Program-made: the position numbers and the translations under genes
Assembly: GCA_036365455.1 (NCBI GenBank)
Contig: JAWQUS010000007.1
Span: forward strand, 19,918,001-19,982,000
DNA: 64,000 bases
DNA from: Macrosoma leucophasiata
Taxonomy: Eukaryota; Arthropoda; Insecta; Lepidoptera; Hedylidae
Reading direction: 5' to 3'
Notes under the pieces: generated by a model
What the model saw: only the letters and a program-made list of their open reading frames with translations
Told to the model about the DNA's origin: nothing
Database searches by the model: none
Shown here: positions 1-10,199 of the stretch, piece by piece
Layout of the letters: the number at the start of each line of letters is the position of its first letter
Numbering within the stretch: the stretch's first letter is position 1

Positions 1-2215
1 CTGTGTTCTAATAATGTTTTGTAACTGCAGACAAAGCTAAATAAGTGAAAATATGCAGTAAAAAACGTTTTTGGGTCATTGTCATAACCGCATTAAATTC
101 TGTTACTGGCGGAAATTAATGTGTTAAATACTAATTAGAAAACGCTATATAATATTATAATAAAGATAAATGTTTACTAATTCATAAAGTTTTTTTTATA
201 ATTACAGATTAAATTAAAATAAACCATTTACAAAACAATTACGAAGCAAAAGTCCACCTCGGTGGACTGTTACCGTTCTCCCTCTTTATTAAAATTCGAT
301 CACGAAAAAAAACCTATTTAGCAGAGTAAACTTATAAAAATGTTTTCCTAAACTAGACATTTTATTTATTACAATAACTAAATAATAAAAAAAAATGCAT
401 TAAATTCAAGACAGTTTCTGCATGTTGAAATAATGTTATTAAAATATACATCTATTCGGTGGACTTTATTTATTTCTACTAATTATTTATGAAAAAAATT
501 ATATTGGTGCACGTAACGTTATTTACAAACGCTTCCAATACTCAGCTGTTCAGGCGCAGCGACATTTTACCGTGGGTCAAACACGAAAAAAGTTATTGCT
601 GCTCGTTCAACAAAAGCTGGCTGTGTCAAAGTTCAGGGTGTCTTTTCGGTTCCTTCTATATTTTGGTAAGATTTTAATAAGGGTTTTATATATTGGTTAG
701 ATTTAGAGGTAATTAATCTTTAAAGACTTTTAAGAATTTTACGTAACCACAAAATAATGCATGTTATGGAACAATTTCTTACAAAAGTCCATTCGGTGGA
801 CATCTTTTTGGTGGAATTTGTGTCCACCAAAAAGATTAATGTCCACCGAATGGATCAAGTAGGTATAACAGTTTTTGTTTTGTGCAACCTGGTTTCGCAT
901 GAGGGCTTTAAAGCGAATTAGATAATTAACAGAATAATAGATACATTGGGTTCATAAGGCGGCTTGATACATTTTACTCATTTTTTAGTATTGGACGGGT
1001 ATTGGTTGTGTTTAACTTTTTCCAATTTGGGTTGAATGTGCCTTCTGTTTCTTCATTTATACGTGCGTAATTCGTGTTCTACATCAATAATTAATTATTT
1101 TGTTTGTGCTTCTTGCTTTGGCTAGGCTTCCTGTTCTTTTATCCACAGAATATAGCTAGAACCAGAAAAAAACTGACTCAAGCTGAAAAAAAAGGCGCGA
1201 AAGTAGTAAAATATGTGTAAAGCAAGAGAACAACTTAAGAAACAACCTGTAGAATTAAAAGAACAGCGGAAGAAAGATAAGATTCAGGTTCGTCAAATAA
1301 CATGGGAATTGTTCCTTCTAACTTGACCATTAATAGCTGAACTTCCTGAGACTAAGCTGCACTACTTGCCATACAGGTGATACGTGTCCTCATTACGATT
1401 TAGGTTGTATAAGTCTTGACTTTGACCACACAACTTGCGCGTTGAGATACCTTCTCCCACGACAGTTCCGAGTTCTATTCCCAGCCTCCTACCGAGTATA
1501 CCAAGCTCACTGCCTGCACCTAGTCCTAACTAGAATCCCATAGTTCAACAGATGCTCCAGGAAAAAGTTGAGCTCGACAATCACTGAGACTCAAATTAAT
1601 GATTCTGAAACACCAACTTGTTCTAAGTTACTGCGTGGACTAGGAAGTCGAAAACGCATTCGGTTTGCTGATGTTTACTCTGACTGTTTACTTTTCATGT
1701 TCACCACCTACTTCAAGACCTGAAACACCAACAGAAGCGCACCAGACGCGTCGGCAACATTTTTGGTCATCATCAGAGGATGAAGATATATTGTCCACCA
1801 AAAAGACATAGTATTTTCGGTGGACACAGGAATTTATTTCATTTTTACATTATTTTTAATGAGACCGCAGTGGTTTTTTATTTGTTCTCTTAAGGAAAGT
1901 TTATTACATATTACTATCGTAATTACAATTATAGTACATTCGGTAGACACTTGTGTCTTTTCCGTGGACCATTCCGTTTTTTTTGTAATAACTACTGTAA
2001 TCCTTTACTTTGATCTCAGACAATAATATATTTCTGTTATGATAGATGTCTTTTATTAAATAAAGGGTAAATTTCTTTAAAAATACATGATTTTTATTTT
2101 TTAAATTTCTCGACCCTGTTTTGACAATGACCCTGTTATATTGATTTGGACTTTTAATGATATTGTGTACAATACATGGCCGGAAGTCCATGCATTTTTG
2201 CAATTCATCTCCTTT
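1..2215 (+). mobile_element. Decayed DNA transposon, left end outside the window
   Basis: The first ~80 bases and the last ~80 bases (about 2135-2215) match, side by side, the inner and right parts of a short element at 29898-30421, which has terminal inverted repeats starting AAAAGGAGATG. The right end here carries the same terminal motif (reverse complement at about 2203-2214). This is therefore a longer copy of that family whose left ~370 bp lies before base 1. A broken lysine-rich reading frame is visible at about 1160-1320 (KKLTQAEKK, then after a frameshift CKAREQLKKQP and ELKEQRKKDKI), perhaps the start of a transposase. The motif TTCGGTGGAC and its complement recur near both ends (250-850 and 1790-1970). 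Family unknown to me. Confidence 0.6.
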
Positions 2216-2518
2216 TGTTGGCCTACTGGGTAGGGCTGAGAATCGGCTAACATCTATTTTTCATATCCTTGTGATAAAATTTTTCGTGAAATAGGTGCAA
2301 AAAAGCAAAAGGGGGTAGGTACATTAACACTATATATGGCATCGGGACGTGACGACTCCTAGAGACCCACTATTGGAAGTCCACGAATTCCGCTAGTGCA
2401 ATCATTCAACGGAAAAATGGTCGGCCAAATCATTAAAATAGGCGGCAGTGAATACAATACAATAACATGGGACGGGCAGTTGTGACACGCGATAATACTG
2501 CCATCGCTGCAATCCTTA

Positions 2519-2938
2519 GCCTGGGTTGTACAACGATATATTTTTTTTATGTAATAAAAGTGGCAAACAACATGCAGTTCACATTGATGTTAAGTGACGA
2601 CTGCAGCCTATAGACACCCCCACCAAAGGTCAAAATGCAGATGTGTTGCCATTCCTGATGCCTAAGGTGTTATGACTCTGTGCCGGAAATAACAGGGCCG
2701 TACATTACTACCTGACCGGAACACGATAGTCCTGAACACTACCATTAAGCGGCAAGTATATTAGGTAATGCGGTGGTGACTACGCCCGTGAGCTCCGTCA
2801 TTGGAGCTCTATCACCATTAAAATATTAAAGATATTTGTTACACGTTACTTAAAGAAATCTGTTAAAGTTAAGTAAAGAGCAGTATGTGAAATGTTACAA
2901 TAATTTTAACAAATATCTTGGTGCAACCCAGGCTTAGG
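2519..2938. mobile_element. Small inverted-repeat element interrupted by a SINE-like insertion
   Basis: The ends are CCTGGGTTG and CAACCCAGG, as in uninterrupted ~150 bp copies at 7590-7740 and 58494-58640. The right half reads as the rest of that palindromic element. The SINE-like sequence 2543-2822 sits just inside the left terminal repeat. Confidence 0.7.
2543..2822 (-). mobile_element. SINE-like family A, near full length, nested
   Basis: This is the most frequent dispersed repeat of the window: about 280 bp, an A-rich tail after ATTACATAA, and a 5' end with a small GAGCTCC...GGAGCTC hairpin. Copies are truncated from the 5' side to various degrees, which with the A tail and the target duplication seen at 29102-29336 indicates copying through RNA by a LINE. 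It has no coding capacity. Confidence 0.7.
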
Positions 2939-2941
2939 GTG

Positions 2942-3158
2942 AGATTCACAGACCGCACTACGACTTTACTTTGAGCAAAGTATGCTTAGACCGGTCAGAA
3001 ATGTATGGGTTTTGACAGTTCGAAGCGTACTTTGCTCGAAAGTAAAATCTTAGGCTCAGATTCACAGACCGCACTACGACTTTCCTTTGAGCAACGTAAG
3101 CTTAGAACTGTCAGAAATGTATGGGTTTTGACAGTTCGAAGCGTACTTTGCTCGAAAG
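2942..3158. repeat. Tandem pair of ~116-bp units
   Basis: The stretch starting AGATTCACAGACCGCACTAC at 2942 recurs at 3058 with a few substitutions. Each unit is itself partly palindromic (CTTTGAGCAAAG near the start, CTTTGCTCGAAAG at the end), so this looks like a tandemly duplicated small foldback element. Confidence 0.75.
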
Positions 3159-3427
3159 ATTTACGTGACGATTTTTATCGTCAATCAGAACGGGACGTTC
3201 TCAAAATTAACCAAGATTTCAAGGGGGGGGAGGAGAGACTTACTAACGAACCCCCAGCTATAACGCCCTTCTTTTAGCATCGTTTTAAGTACCTCATCTC
3301 AGGTATCGCTATCGATTGCTTTTGAGATTATTATAAATTACTAAAATAATATTCAAATGTTGGATTGACGTTAACAGAACCACTTCAGTTTTCTAGTTCC
3401 TATACATTATTGCTGAGATTACGGATA

Positions 3428-3530
3428 ATGGGATATTTTTGCTTCCCAAAAGTTTCCTAGGACACCGGGACGCGGACGGTCTGCATAAAACGGGACTATC
3501 CCGTTCAAAACGGGGCGTATGGTCACGTTA
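3428..3530. mobile_element. Diverged copy of the hAT-like MITE at 31469
   Basis: It shares GGGATATT, GCTTCCCAAAAG, GGACACCGGGACG and the right end GGTCACGTTA with the element at 31469-31595. The left terminal repeat is not preserved. Confidence 0.6.
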
Positions 3531-3783
3531 GGCATAACCTCTCTTAATGACGCTCAACATTATTGTGGCCATCTTTGGGGAAAGCTTTTGCCCAGCCGTG
3601 GACGTCATTGGGCTGAGTGATGATGATTACATTATTACTTATCCTACCTGATTTCCTTCCAGTTGTCCCATCTGAAATAAATAATACCAATTGATGACGT
3701 AACTACTACTATAGATTTAAAAAAAGAAATTGACACTATATTAGAGTCAAAGATAGAATAGAAACAAATAATCAAATACCACT

Positions 3784-3826
3784 GTGAACCATCAATGCAA
3801 AATTTTTTTTTTGCATCGATGGTTCA
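3784..3826. repeat. Short hairpin, 18-bp arms
   Basis: TGAACCATCAATGCAAAA is followed, after a short T run, by its reverse complement with one mismatch. It abuts the 5' end of the SINE-like copy at 3829. Confidence 0.65.
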
Positions 3827-3828
3827 GT

Positions 3829-4105
3829 GGTAGCTCTCCAGTGTCGGAGCTCGCTGTAGGCACCACCGCATTACCTAATATACTGGCCGCTAAGTGGTAG
3901 TTTTCAGCACTATCGTGTTCCGGTCAGGTGGTAATATATGGCCCTGTAATTTCCGGCACAGAGGTATAACACCTTAGGTCTCAAGAGTGGTAACGCATCT
4001 ACATTTTGACCTTGATATTTGTGTGGGTGTCTATAGGCTGCAGTCATCACTTAACATCAATGTGAACTGCACGCTTGTTTGCCACTTTTATTACATAAAA
4101 AAAAT
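3829..4105 (+). mobile_element. SINE-like family A, near full length
   Basis: It begins at the TGGTAGCTCTCCAG 5' end and runs through the family core (GGTAGTTTTCAGCACTATC, GGCTGCAGTCATCACTTAAC) to an A-rich tail after ATTACATAAA. Confidence 0.7.
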
Positions 4106-4317
4106 CAAATCCCTATCAACTACATGACGAGCCAGTTGGTCAAGCGGTGTGTGACGAGCGTTTCCCATCCCGATACCAGGACAAATATTTATACCTATGG
4201 CCTACTACATGGCCTGTACATATTTGTTTCGGGTCTGTGTGTTTGTGTATGTGTTGTGTGTAAACAAAGGCACGGCTGTAGAAAGTTAGGGCTGTGAATG
4301 TAAGCGTAGTTATTAAT

Positions 4318-4440
4318 AACGGCAACTCTTGATACGTCCCACTGCTGGGCACGAGTCTCTCCCCTTCTTGGGAGGAGGCCTGGAGCTTACTCCACCACGC
4401 TGCTCCAATGCGGGTTGGTGGAGATAAGGGTTAGTGGCCA
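4318..4440 (-). mobile_element. LINE 3'-end fragment, second family
   Basis: The sequence around CCCACTGCTGGGCACGAGTC and GGAGGAGGCCTGGAGC recurs in opposite orientation at 20608-20725. I take it as a dispersed non-LTR 3' end. The strand is a guess. Confidence 0.5.
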
Positions 4441-4487
4441 AGCCGCTGTCGGATGTTTTCAAACTGCCCATAAGGCCTCCGACAAGG

Positions 4488-4527
4488 TTTAACAACTGCT
4501 ATCTACTTATCGATAGCAGTTGTTAAA
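4488..4527. repeat. Perfect 16-bp-arm hairpin
   Basis: TTTAACAACTGCTATC (4488-4503) is followed after 8 bases by its exact reverse complement (4512-4527). Confidence 0.8.
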
Positions 4528-4539
4528 TATATATTAAGA

Positions 4540-4795
4540 TAGACCGACGGCTTAATTAACGTACACAGCGAAGCACGGAAACGAGCTTTTTTAATTTTCC
4601 ACTAGCGGTCACCCATCACACACCCGATCGCGGTCGTATCACTTAACCGAATAGATCGCTTCCGATCTACACCAGCCGTGGGGCTATGCGCGCCTCAGGT
4701 AGGTAATAAAACCGTGTATTATAGGTGCTACTGTGTAGGTCCCCAGCAGCGAAGCTGGGGTGGCTCCTTAGCCTAATATGTACCTTTAAAATGAT
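4540..4795. other. Unassigned, probably repeat-derived
   Basis: Moderately GC-rich sequence (CGCGGTCGTATCACTTAACC, CACCAGCCGTGGGGCTATGC) with no open frame of note. No second copy lies in this window. Confidence 0.3.
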
Positions 4796-4805
4796 ATATA
4801 ATATA

Positions 4806-5405
4806 TATATGTATCTTCACGCCAGGTCCCTAACGGGGTAGGCAGAGAGTGTAGAGCGCCAGACATCCCGGTTCTGACAAACCTCTTGTGCCTCGTCTAC
4901 CTTCATCATTCTCTTCATACATGCACGCCGATTCCTAAGACTTTTGACCCCACCATCAGACAGAACTCGACCTATTTGGTCATGGTAGGTCAGCCTTGGT
5001 CTTCCTGGGCCTCTGCAACCATCCACATTCGCATTGTATGTCTGTTTAGTCATTCGCTCATTCGACATTCTTTCTATATGCCCGAACCATCGGAGCATGC
5101 CTTTTTTCATTTTTACACCGATACTATCATTCACACAAAGTCTCTTTCTTACATCTTCATTACGAACGCGATCGGTGAGTGATACACCGCAGATCTTGCG
5201 CAAAGATCTCATCTCGACCGCGTTCAACTTACTTTCATGCTCTTTCCTGCATACCCAGCTCTCGCTTCCATATAAAAGCGTTGGAGTAAGTACAGCATTA
5301 TGTACGGCTAGTCGAGCCCGCTGGCTGAGATGTTTAGATTCTAGCAGCTTACCCAACGCTCCATTCACGGAATTCCCAGCAAGCACTCTTCTTTCTATGA
5401 GATGA
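4806..5405 (-). mobile_element. 3' part of a non-LTR retrotransposon (LINE family L)
   Basis: The minus strand encodes about 195 residues of the C-terminal part of an endonuclease/reverse-transcriptase polyprotein: LYGSESWV, RSLRKICGV, RWFGHIERM, GRPRLTYHDQIGRVLSDGG, ending VRDLA and stop. The 3' end terminates in a TATG-type microsatellite tail. The clade is probably RTE-like, judged from the YGSE...RWFGHI arrangement only. Its 5' continuation lies in reverse orientation at 5411-5520. 5'-truncated copies of this 3' end occur at 8505, 18655, 28516, 34089, 45649 and 46199. Confidence 0.8.
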
Positions 5406-5410
5406 ACAGA

Positions 5411-5520
5411 GAACAAATGCAAGGGTAGTAGTAGATGATGCAGTGTTAGAACAGGTTGATGAAATTGTATATCTTGGATGTGCTTTTAGCAAGGATGGTA
5501 GGTACACCACTGACATATCT
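5411..5520 (+). mobile_element. Inverted 5' segment of the LINE copy at 4806-5405
   Basis: The plus strand reads DDAVLEQVDEIVYLGCAFSK and on to DGRYTTDI, the reverse-transcriptase segment that immediately precedes ERRVLAGN, the first residues of the adjacent minus-strand piece. The two pieces are contiguous in the protein but opposite in strand, as in twin-primed LINE insertions. Confidence 0.75.
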
Positions 5521-5682
5521 AATATAATGTATCAAAAACTTCAATACCTCATCTCCTTTAGATTTTCCAGTCTGAAAAGATGCAAATGTAAGTATTTAGT
5601 TTCTTCGATCTAACTAGGTACACTTGCTAGCTTTACATAAACTAGAATCACATAAGCTGAAGTCACAATAAAAATACGGCCC

Positions 5683-5843
5683 TGTAATTTCCGCACGGAG
5701 CCATAACACCTTAGGCCTCAGGTGTGGTAATGCATCTGCATTTTGACCTTGGTATTTGTGTAAGTGTCTATAGGCTGCAGTCATCATTTAACATCAATGT
5801 GAACTGCATGCCTGTTTGCCACCTCCATTACATAAAAAAATCA
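5683..5843 (+). mobile_element. SINE-like family A, 5'-truncated
   Basis: It starts within the family at GGCCCTGTAATTTCC and ends at ATTACATAAAAAA. Confidence 0.65.
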
Positions 5844-6159
5844 GGTCACACACACGGTTGAACAACCCCCGTTTATGTGATTCCAGTTTAAAGCTCGCAA
5901 GTGTACCTACATCGTTAGGTATTAAACAGTATTTGTTATATAAAAAAAAATACCTGGAAACCTTCTGAATCTATTCCCTGAAAGAAAAATACTTTTTTTT
6001 AATAAAAGTTATATCAAATATACAGACATACGATCTAACATACTTAAGTGTAGGTAGATAAGTACTATTTCTCTAACCTCAGTAAAGCCAGACAGGTCCA
6101 GTTCTAGGCACTGTGAAGAGAAAATGGGTTTAATAATTGGGTATAAAAATTAAATATTA

Positions 6160-6312
6160 ACCCCCTTATTTGTAAACGTACATTAGATACGTTTTAGCTA
6201 TAGAATGCTTTGTCTTTGTCAGTTGCACTGTCAAATGTGCGGATAGAAAAAGACAAAGGAGAGATAAGCAACACTTTGGCTAAAATACGTTTATGAGTAA
6301 GGGGGTAAGAAT
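6160..6312. mobile_element. MITE with TTAACCCCCTTATT ends
   Basis: It starts TTAACCCCCTTATTTGTAAA and ends TTTATGAGTAAGGGGGTAA, with inner arms GACAAAG/CTTTGTC, so it is nearly palindromic. A second copy, split by a LINE, is at 34064-34456. Confidence 0.65.
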
Positions 6313-6336
6313 CTACCTATTTATTATATAATTATA

Positions 6337-6630
6337 CTAGCGACCCGCCCCACTCTGGTAGCATTTATTATATTGTGGGGATTCGCCCGACGTCTTTGAT
6401 GAAAACCGTGATATCACGGTAAATATAAATATGATAATGATAAACTATAGATATAAACCTGCCTCAGAAAACCCTTTTTCCAATATTTCAAACAGGAACA
6501 AAATTCGTTCACAACTTTCCGAGACTAGCGCATACATACAGACAGAGAAAATGGGGCACTTTATAATATGTAGTGATAGTGATAGTCAAGTGATAGTGAT
6601 AGTGATAGTGAAGTGATAGTGTTAGTGATC
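6337..6630 (+). mobile_element. Short retroelement with a GTGATA-repeat tail
   Basis: It begins TACTAGCGACCCGCCCC, an opening shared in style with the ACTAGCTG elements elsewhere in the window, and ends in an array of GTGATA hexamers at about 6572-6627. Confidence 0.5.
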
Positions 6631-7160
6631 TATTGAATTTTTTTCCGCTAGTAAGTACAGTTAGTCAACCGAACAATGGCGGTCAAGTGAATGTAATAAC
6701 GCGGAATCGGCAGCAGCGTCTCGCGATAAAACTACTGCCATTGCGATCGCCAATCCCCCTGCGCGATACCAACCAACGCGCTGCTAGCCCTGAAAGACTG
6801 TTTATACGCCAGATGTGAAGAACCCCATATTTTAGCGGATGAGGAACTGCTCGCAGGGAAGTATATCCACAATTTGCACGTACTGGGCAAGGATGAACGT
6901 GCGAATGTTTGTTGTCGTTCGTCGTCTGTTGAGCACTTTCAATGTTGAATTTAACAAGTGCCAAAATAAAGTGGAAAAAAACTCTTACTTCTTCTACTTA
7001 GGTAATCTAGGTCTTTTATAAGGCTCATTTGGAGGTGTTATACCATTTCGGTGAATAAAACAAGTGAATAATAGATCAACACGTTTAAATCAAATCTAGT
7101 TTTATGCCGTCTCTAGATATTAATGGGGTATAATATGCCTACCGTATAAATAATTGGCAT
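6631..7160. other. No gene recognised
   Basis: Mixed-composition DNA with only short overlapping open frames on both strands (longest 93 codons, minus, 6683-6964). I find no splice-consistent gene or repeat copy here. Confidence 0.4.
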
Positions 7161-7162
7161 TC

Positions 7163-7390
7163 AAGTGACAGTGGCTCAGAACAGTGACAGCTCGAAGAAC
7201 TAACGGCCGTCGGGGCATAAGGGTTCTCGAAAGGAGACCGCGTACCGGAAGACGAAGCGTGGGCCCCTCACGAGATGGACCAACGCCCGAGTGAAGGTTG
7301 CGGACAATCGCTGGATGAGGGCAGCCCAGGACCATTCGTTGAGGCAATCTTTGGGGGATGCTTTGTCCAGTAGTGGATGAGTTTCGTCTG
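7163..7390 (+). mobile_element. RTE-like LINE 3'-end fragment
   Basis: It carries the sense-strand form of a 3' end (CACGAGATGGACC, GAAGGTTGCGGACAATCGCTGG, CCAGGACCATTCGTTG, AGTAGTGGA) found antisense at 21985, 53085 and 59085. The latter copy encodes a recognisable RTE reverse-transcriptase C-terminus. Confidence 0.7.
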
Positions 7391-7589
7391 AAATTATCAT
7401 GATGAATTTTGGGTTTCTTAATAATTGAGCCTTACCATGTCATCCAGTTCCTTATTGGCCGCCTTTATAGCAGCATGCTGAAAATAATTATTTGTATTAT
7501 TATTTATAATTGAATTATTAAAGTTTTGCCGCTATAGGTTATTTTCTTGAGAGCAAGTCGCAAAGAGAAAGCTTAAAACATTATTTGAG

Positions 7590-7740
7590 CGAAGCCTGGG
7601 TTGCACCACATCATTTGTAAAAATTAAAGTAATTGTTACATTGCACATCCTTCTCTAACTTAAGAAAATCAGTTAAAGTTAGAGCAAGATGTGAAATGTT
7701 ACAATAACTTTGATAAAAGTCGTGGTGCAACCCAGGCTTA
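7590..7740. mobile_element. Small inverted-repeat element, intact (~150 bp)
   Basis: The left end GCCTGGGTTGCACCA pairs with the right end TGGTGCAACCCAGGC, and the interior is partly palindromic (CATCCTTCTCTAACTT... / ...GTTAGAGCAAGATG). Same family as 2519-2938, 29089-29457 and 58494-58640. Confidence 0.85.
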
Positions 7741-7855
7741 GTTTCGCGTAAAAACTTAATTGTGTTAGAGTTTCGTTGAAAAATTTTCGCAAATTTTTCA
7801 TTGTGAACTAATAATATAACTATAGCTATACTTGAATCATCGAAAGCTTACTAAT

Positions 7856-8236
7856 TTACGTACTGTATATAAGATAATGTAAACTAACAGCATTTGCGAT
7901 TTCACATTTCTGTTCACACGTCAATTCAAGCTGATCGTAAGCCGCCAACATTTGCTCAAACTCTTCCACCCTTCGTTTGAGCCTTCCAATCTCTGTGTTC
8001 TTCGCTACCATCAGTGTGTCAACAATCACCGAAGTAGGCACATACTTAGGCCTGCACGTCTCATTGTTTCTTTTTATTATCTCCACTAAGTGTTCAGTTT
8101 TGTCAGAGCAGAAATGCGACCAGGCTCTCGCATCGGTACACGACGCGTATGCTTTAAGCTTCCCTTCATTTCTCGCCGGCAAATCGAACAGATCATACTC
8201 ATTGAACACTCGTTCCCTTTTGGTTATGAACGACAT
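7856..8236 (-). CDS. Uncharacterised 126-residue protein, relative of the 11190 gene
   Basis: One open frame opens at ATG 8234-8236 (MSFITKRERVFNEYDLFDLP) and stops at 7856-7858. Residues 22-62 (RNEGKLKAYASC, RAWSH, then L..IIK and a Cys) align without gaps to residues 14-54 of the gene at 11190, with about 19 of 41 positions identical. The second half, about residues 75-115, is predicted helical (EIGRLKRRVEEFEQML) and carries a Cys pair (CEQKC). No signal peptide or membrane segment is seen. A weak donor-like GTTAGT follows EIANA, so further downstream exons are possible. The open frame covers sequence that is split by intron 1 in the relative if the alignment extends that far. Function unknown. 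Confidence 0.55.
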   Translation of the reverse strand: MSFITKRERVFNEYDLFDLPARNEGKLKAYASCTDARAWSHFCSDKTEHLVEIIKRNNETCRPKYVPTSVIVDTLMVAKNTEIGRLKRRVEEFEQMLAAYDQLELTCEQKCEIANAVSLHYLIYST

Positions 8237-8504
8237 TATGAGAATTCTTGGTTTTCACTTATAATAAATATATTTTTTCTAAACATGTGTATGCAATTGT
8301 TACTTCTCTCCGCCATGCATTTCGCACATATTGAGCCAATTTAAGATTCAGTTTACTTCTATAAATTACTAATAAAATGTAAATGTGAAATTATCAAATA
8401 TTTTGAATTGTCAAAAATCAAGACGGATAGGTGCGACAATGTGAAATGGAATGTCAATATTTGAAAACTGCTTTGATCGGTTGACGAAATATTTTGTGAA
8501 CCAG

Positions 8505-8665
8505 TATGTATGTATGTATCTTCACGCCAGGTCTCTAACGGGGTAGGCAGAGAGTGTAGAGCGCCAGATATCCCGGTCCTGACATACCTCTCGTGCCTCA
8601 TCTACCTTCATCATTCTCTTCATACATGCACGCCGATTCTTAAGACTTTTGGCCGCACCATCATA
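8505..8665 (-). mobile_element. LINE family L 3'-end fragment
   Basis: A TATGTATGTATC tail is followed by TTCACGCCAGGTCTC and the antisense of the conserved C-terminal coding region. It breaks off after about 160 bp. Confidence 0.75.
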
Positions 8666-9153
8666 CATCGTGAACCATTTTTTTTCTTAATACATAATGT
8701 TAAACGTAACAATAAAAATATATTCGTTGATGATGTTTGCACAATAATAAATGTTTATTAGGAGAGATGCATATTTAATTGGTGGAAAATTTCAGTGGGT
8801 AGATTCCAGAATGTTCATTTCCTTGTCTATCGGCCACCAAATGGTAGTAGTACATTCGTGCTCCGGTTAGACGATATTAATTGGTTCCATGATTACTATC
8901 TAATCTAATCACAGAGGCAAGAACTTAGGCCTCGACACACCGCGGACACTCCGCCAAAATTCCATATAAACGCTTAATTTGGTTTCTATCCATCAGTGAC
9001 GTGTATTTACACGCGCAGCTGTGTGCGTAGCACGTACAAAACACCAACCGTCGCCCCATAAGAGAGGAAGGGGTTGTGTATGTGTGCAAATCGGGCGGGA
9101 CGTCGAAAGTAAATAGATACGATGGTATGGAAACTCAGCCCATTTTATAAAAT
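8666..9153. other. No gene recognised
   Basis: AT-rich, then mixed sequence. The 8930-9130 part (CACCGCGGACACTCCGCC, GCGTAGCACGTACAAAACACC) is richer in CpG and may be an old repeat. Confidence 0.35.
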
Positions 9154-9236
9154 ACTAGCTGTGCCCGCGACTTCGTCCGCGTGAGAATTTATGATTGTTC
9201 AGTATCTACCCGGGCGAAGTCGTGGGCGCAGCTAGT
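9154..9236. repeat. 83-bp foldback element
   Basis: ACTAGCTGTGCCCGCGACTT at the left end pairs with GAAGTCGTGGGCGCAGCTAGT at the right end. The same 83-bp unit is present in the opposite orientation at 30817-30899. Confidence 0.8.
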
Positions 9237-9399
9237 TTGTTATAATTAACTGTAAGTAACCTATCTATATAGTAATTGAATTATCAATGAAGTAATTCGT
9301 AAAAATGAAGTATCTTTTTGTACGTGTAACTCCTGAAAGAAACCTGGCAATAACTAACCTTAGGCCTATATTACTTAAAGTAGGCGACCATACGTTTTT

Positions 9400-9640
9400 A
9401 TCAAATCGCTAGTGCCTTGAAAATTCGCAAAACGGACACAACCGTCAACGACGTCTGCCCTCACGCGTCTACCCGCGTTCGGGTCGCGCACTCAGCGATG
9501 AGCCACTTCTTCCCCACCGCACCTACCCCGCTCCCCCCACGCCCCGTTCGCCTGGCGCCGCTGCCGGTATTTATCACCGAAACGGTATTTATCGCCGAAA
9601 TTGCTATGACTCTGCATTTTAAATCTGTGATATCTTCTAA
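9400..9640. other. GC- and CpG-rich stretch
   Basis: A short island of CpG-rich DNA in AT-rich surroundings. It ends with a direct repeat of GGTATTTATC(A/G)CCGAAA (about 9566-9601). No gene model fits. It could be an old regulatory element or repeat. Confidence 0.35.
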
Positions 9641-9985
9641 AATATTTATTTAATTTACATGCTGTAAAAAGCCATATTGATCTTTATTAAATGCACAATG
9701 TATTTAAGATACTTAATTGGATAAGGATTAATACTGTATTGCTTAAAATCGCTTCGTAAATAAGCCATTATTTCTCGTACAAAGTAAAGGAAAAAAAATG
9801 GTTATTGTGGGTTATTCCTAAGAGATAAACATATACCATCACGGACTTTTTTGTAGACCTTTTTAAGTTGTACAATACTGTAGTAAATTGTTTTGATCTA
9901 TCTTGTAGGATTCAGTCAGCGTTTGCAATGTAAGCGCAAAAAATGTGTTTTTTCTACGACCTCACATTAAAAACCTCAAAAATTG

Positions 9986-10047
9986 TAGCCTATGTGTTAT
10001 TCTGATGTATAAGCTATAGCCTATGTGTTATTCTGATGTATAAGCTA
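9986..10047. repeat. 31-bp unit in tandem, two copies
   Basis: TAGCCTATGTGTTATTCTGA plus 11 more bases occurs at 9986 and again, identical, at 10017. It lies within a decayed ACTAGCTG-type element whose 3' end is at about 10060-10160. Confidence 0.85.
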
Positions 10048-10199
10048 TATTGTGGTAAAGTTTCCTTCAAATCCATTCAGTAGTTTTTACGTGAAAGAGT
10101 AACAAACATCCATACATCCATACTTACAAACTTTCGCCTTTATAATAGTATATTAGGATATTAGGATTTAGCTACACTCCATTGAAGCAACAGGGGTGT

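Noticed and set aside
1..2215. Viral insertion
   Set aside because: No capsid, envelope or polymerase coding is visible; both ends match an inverted-repeat-bounded DNA element elsewhere in the window.
4817..5422. 201-codon open frame as a host gene
   Set aside because: It is the C-terminal part of a LINE reverse transcriptase, repeated as fragments at six or more other places in the window.
6572..6627. GTGATA array as a CRISPR or telomere-like repeat
   Set aside because: A simple hexamer microsatellite at the end of a retroelement; no spacers and not the insect telomere unit.
7977..8344. Plus-strand frames over 7856-8236
   Set aside because: The minus frame shows protein similarity to the gene at 11190; the plus frames do not.
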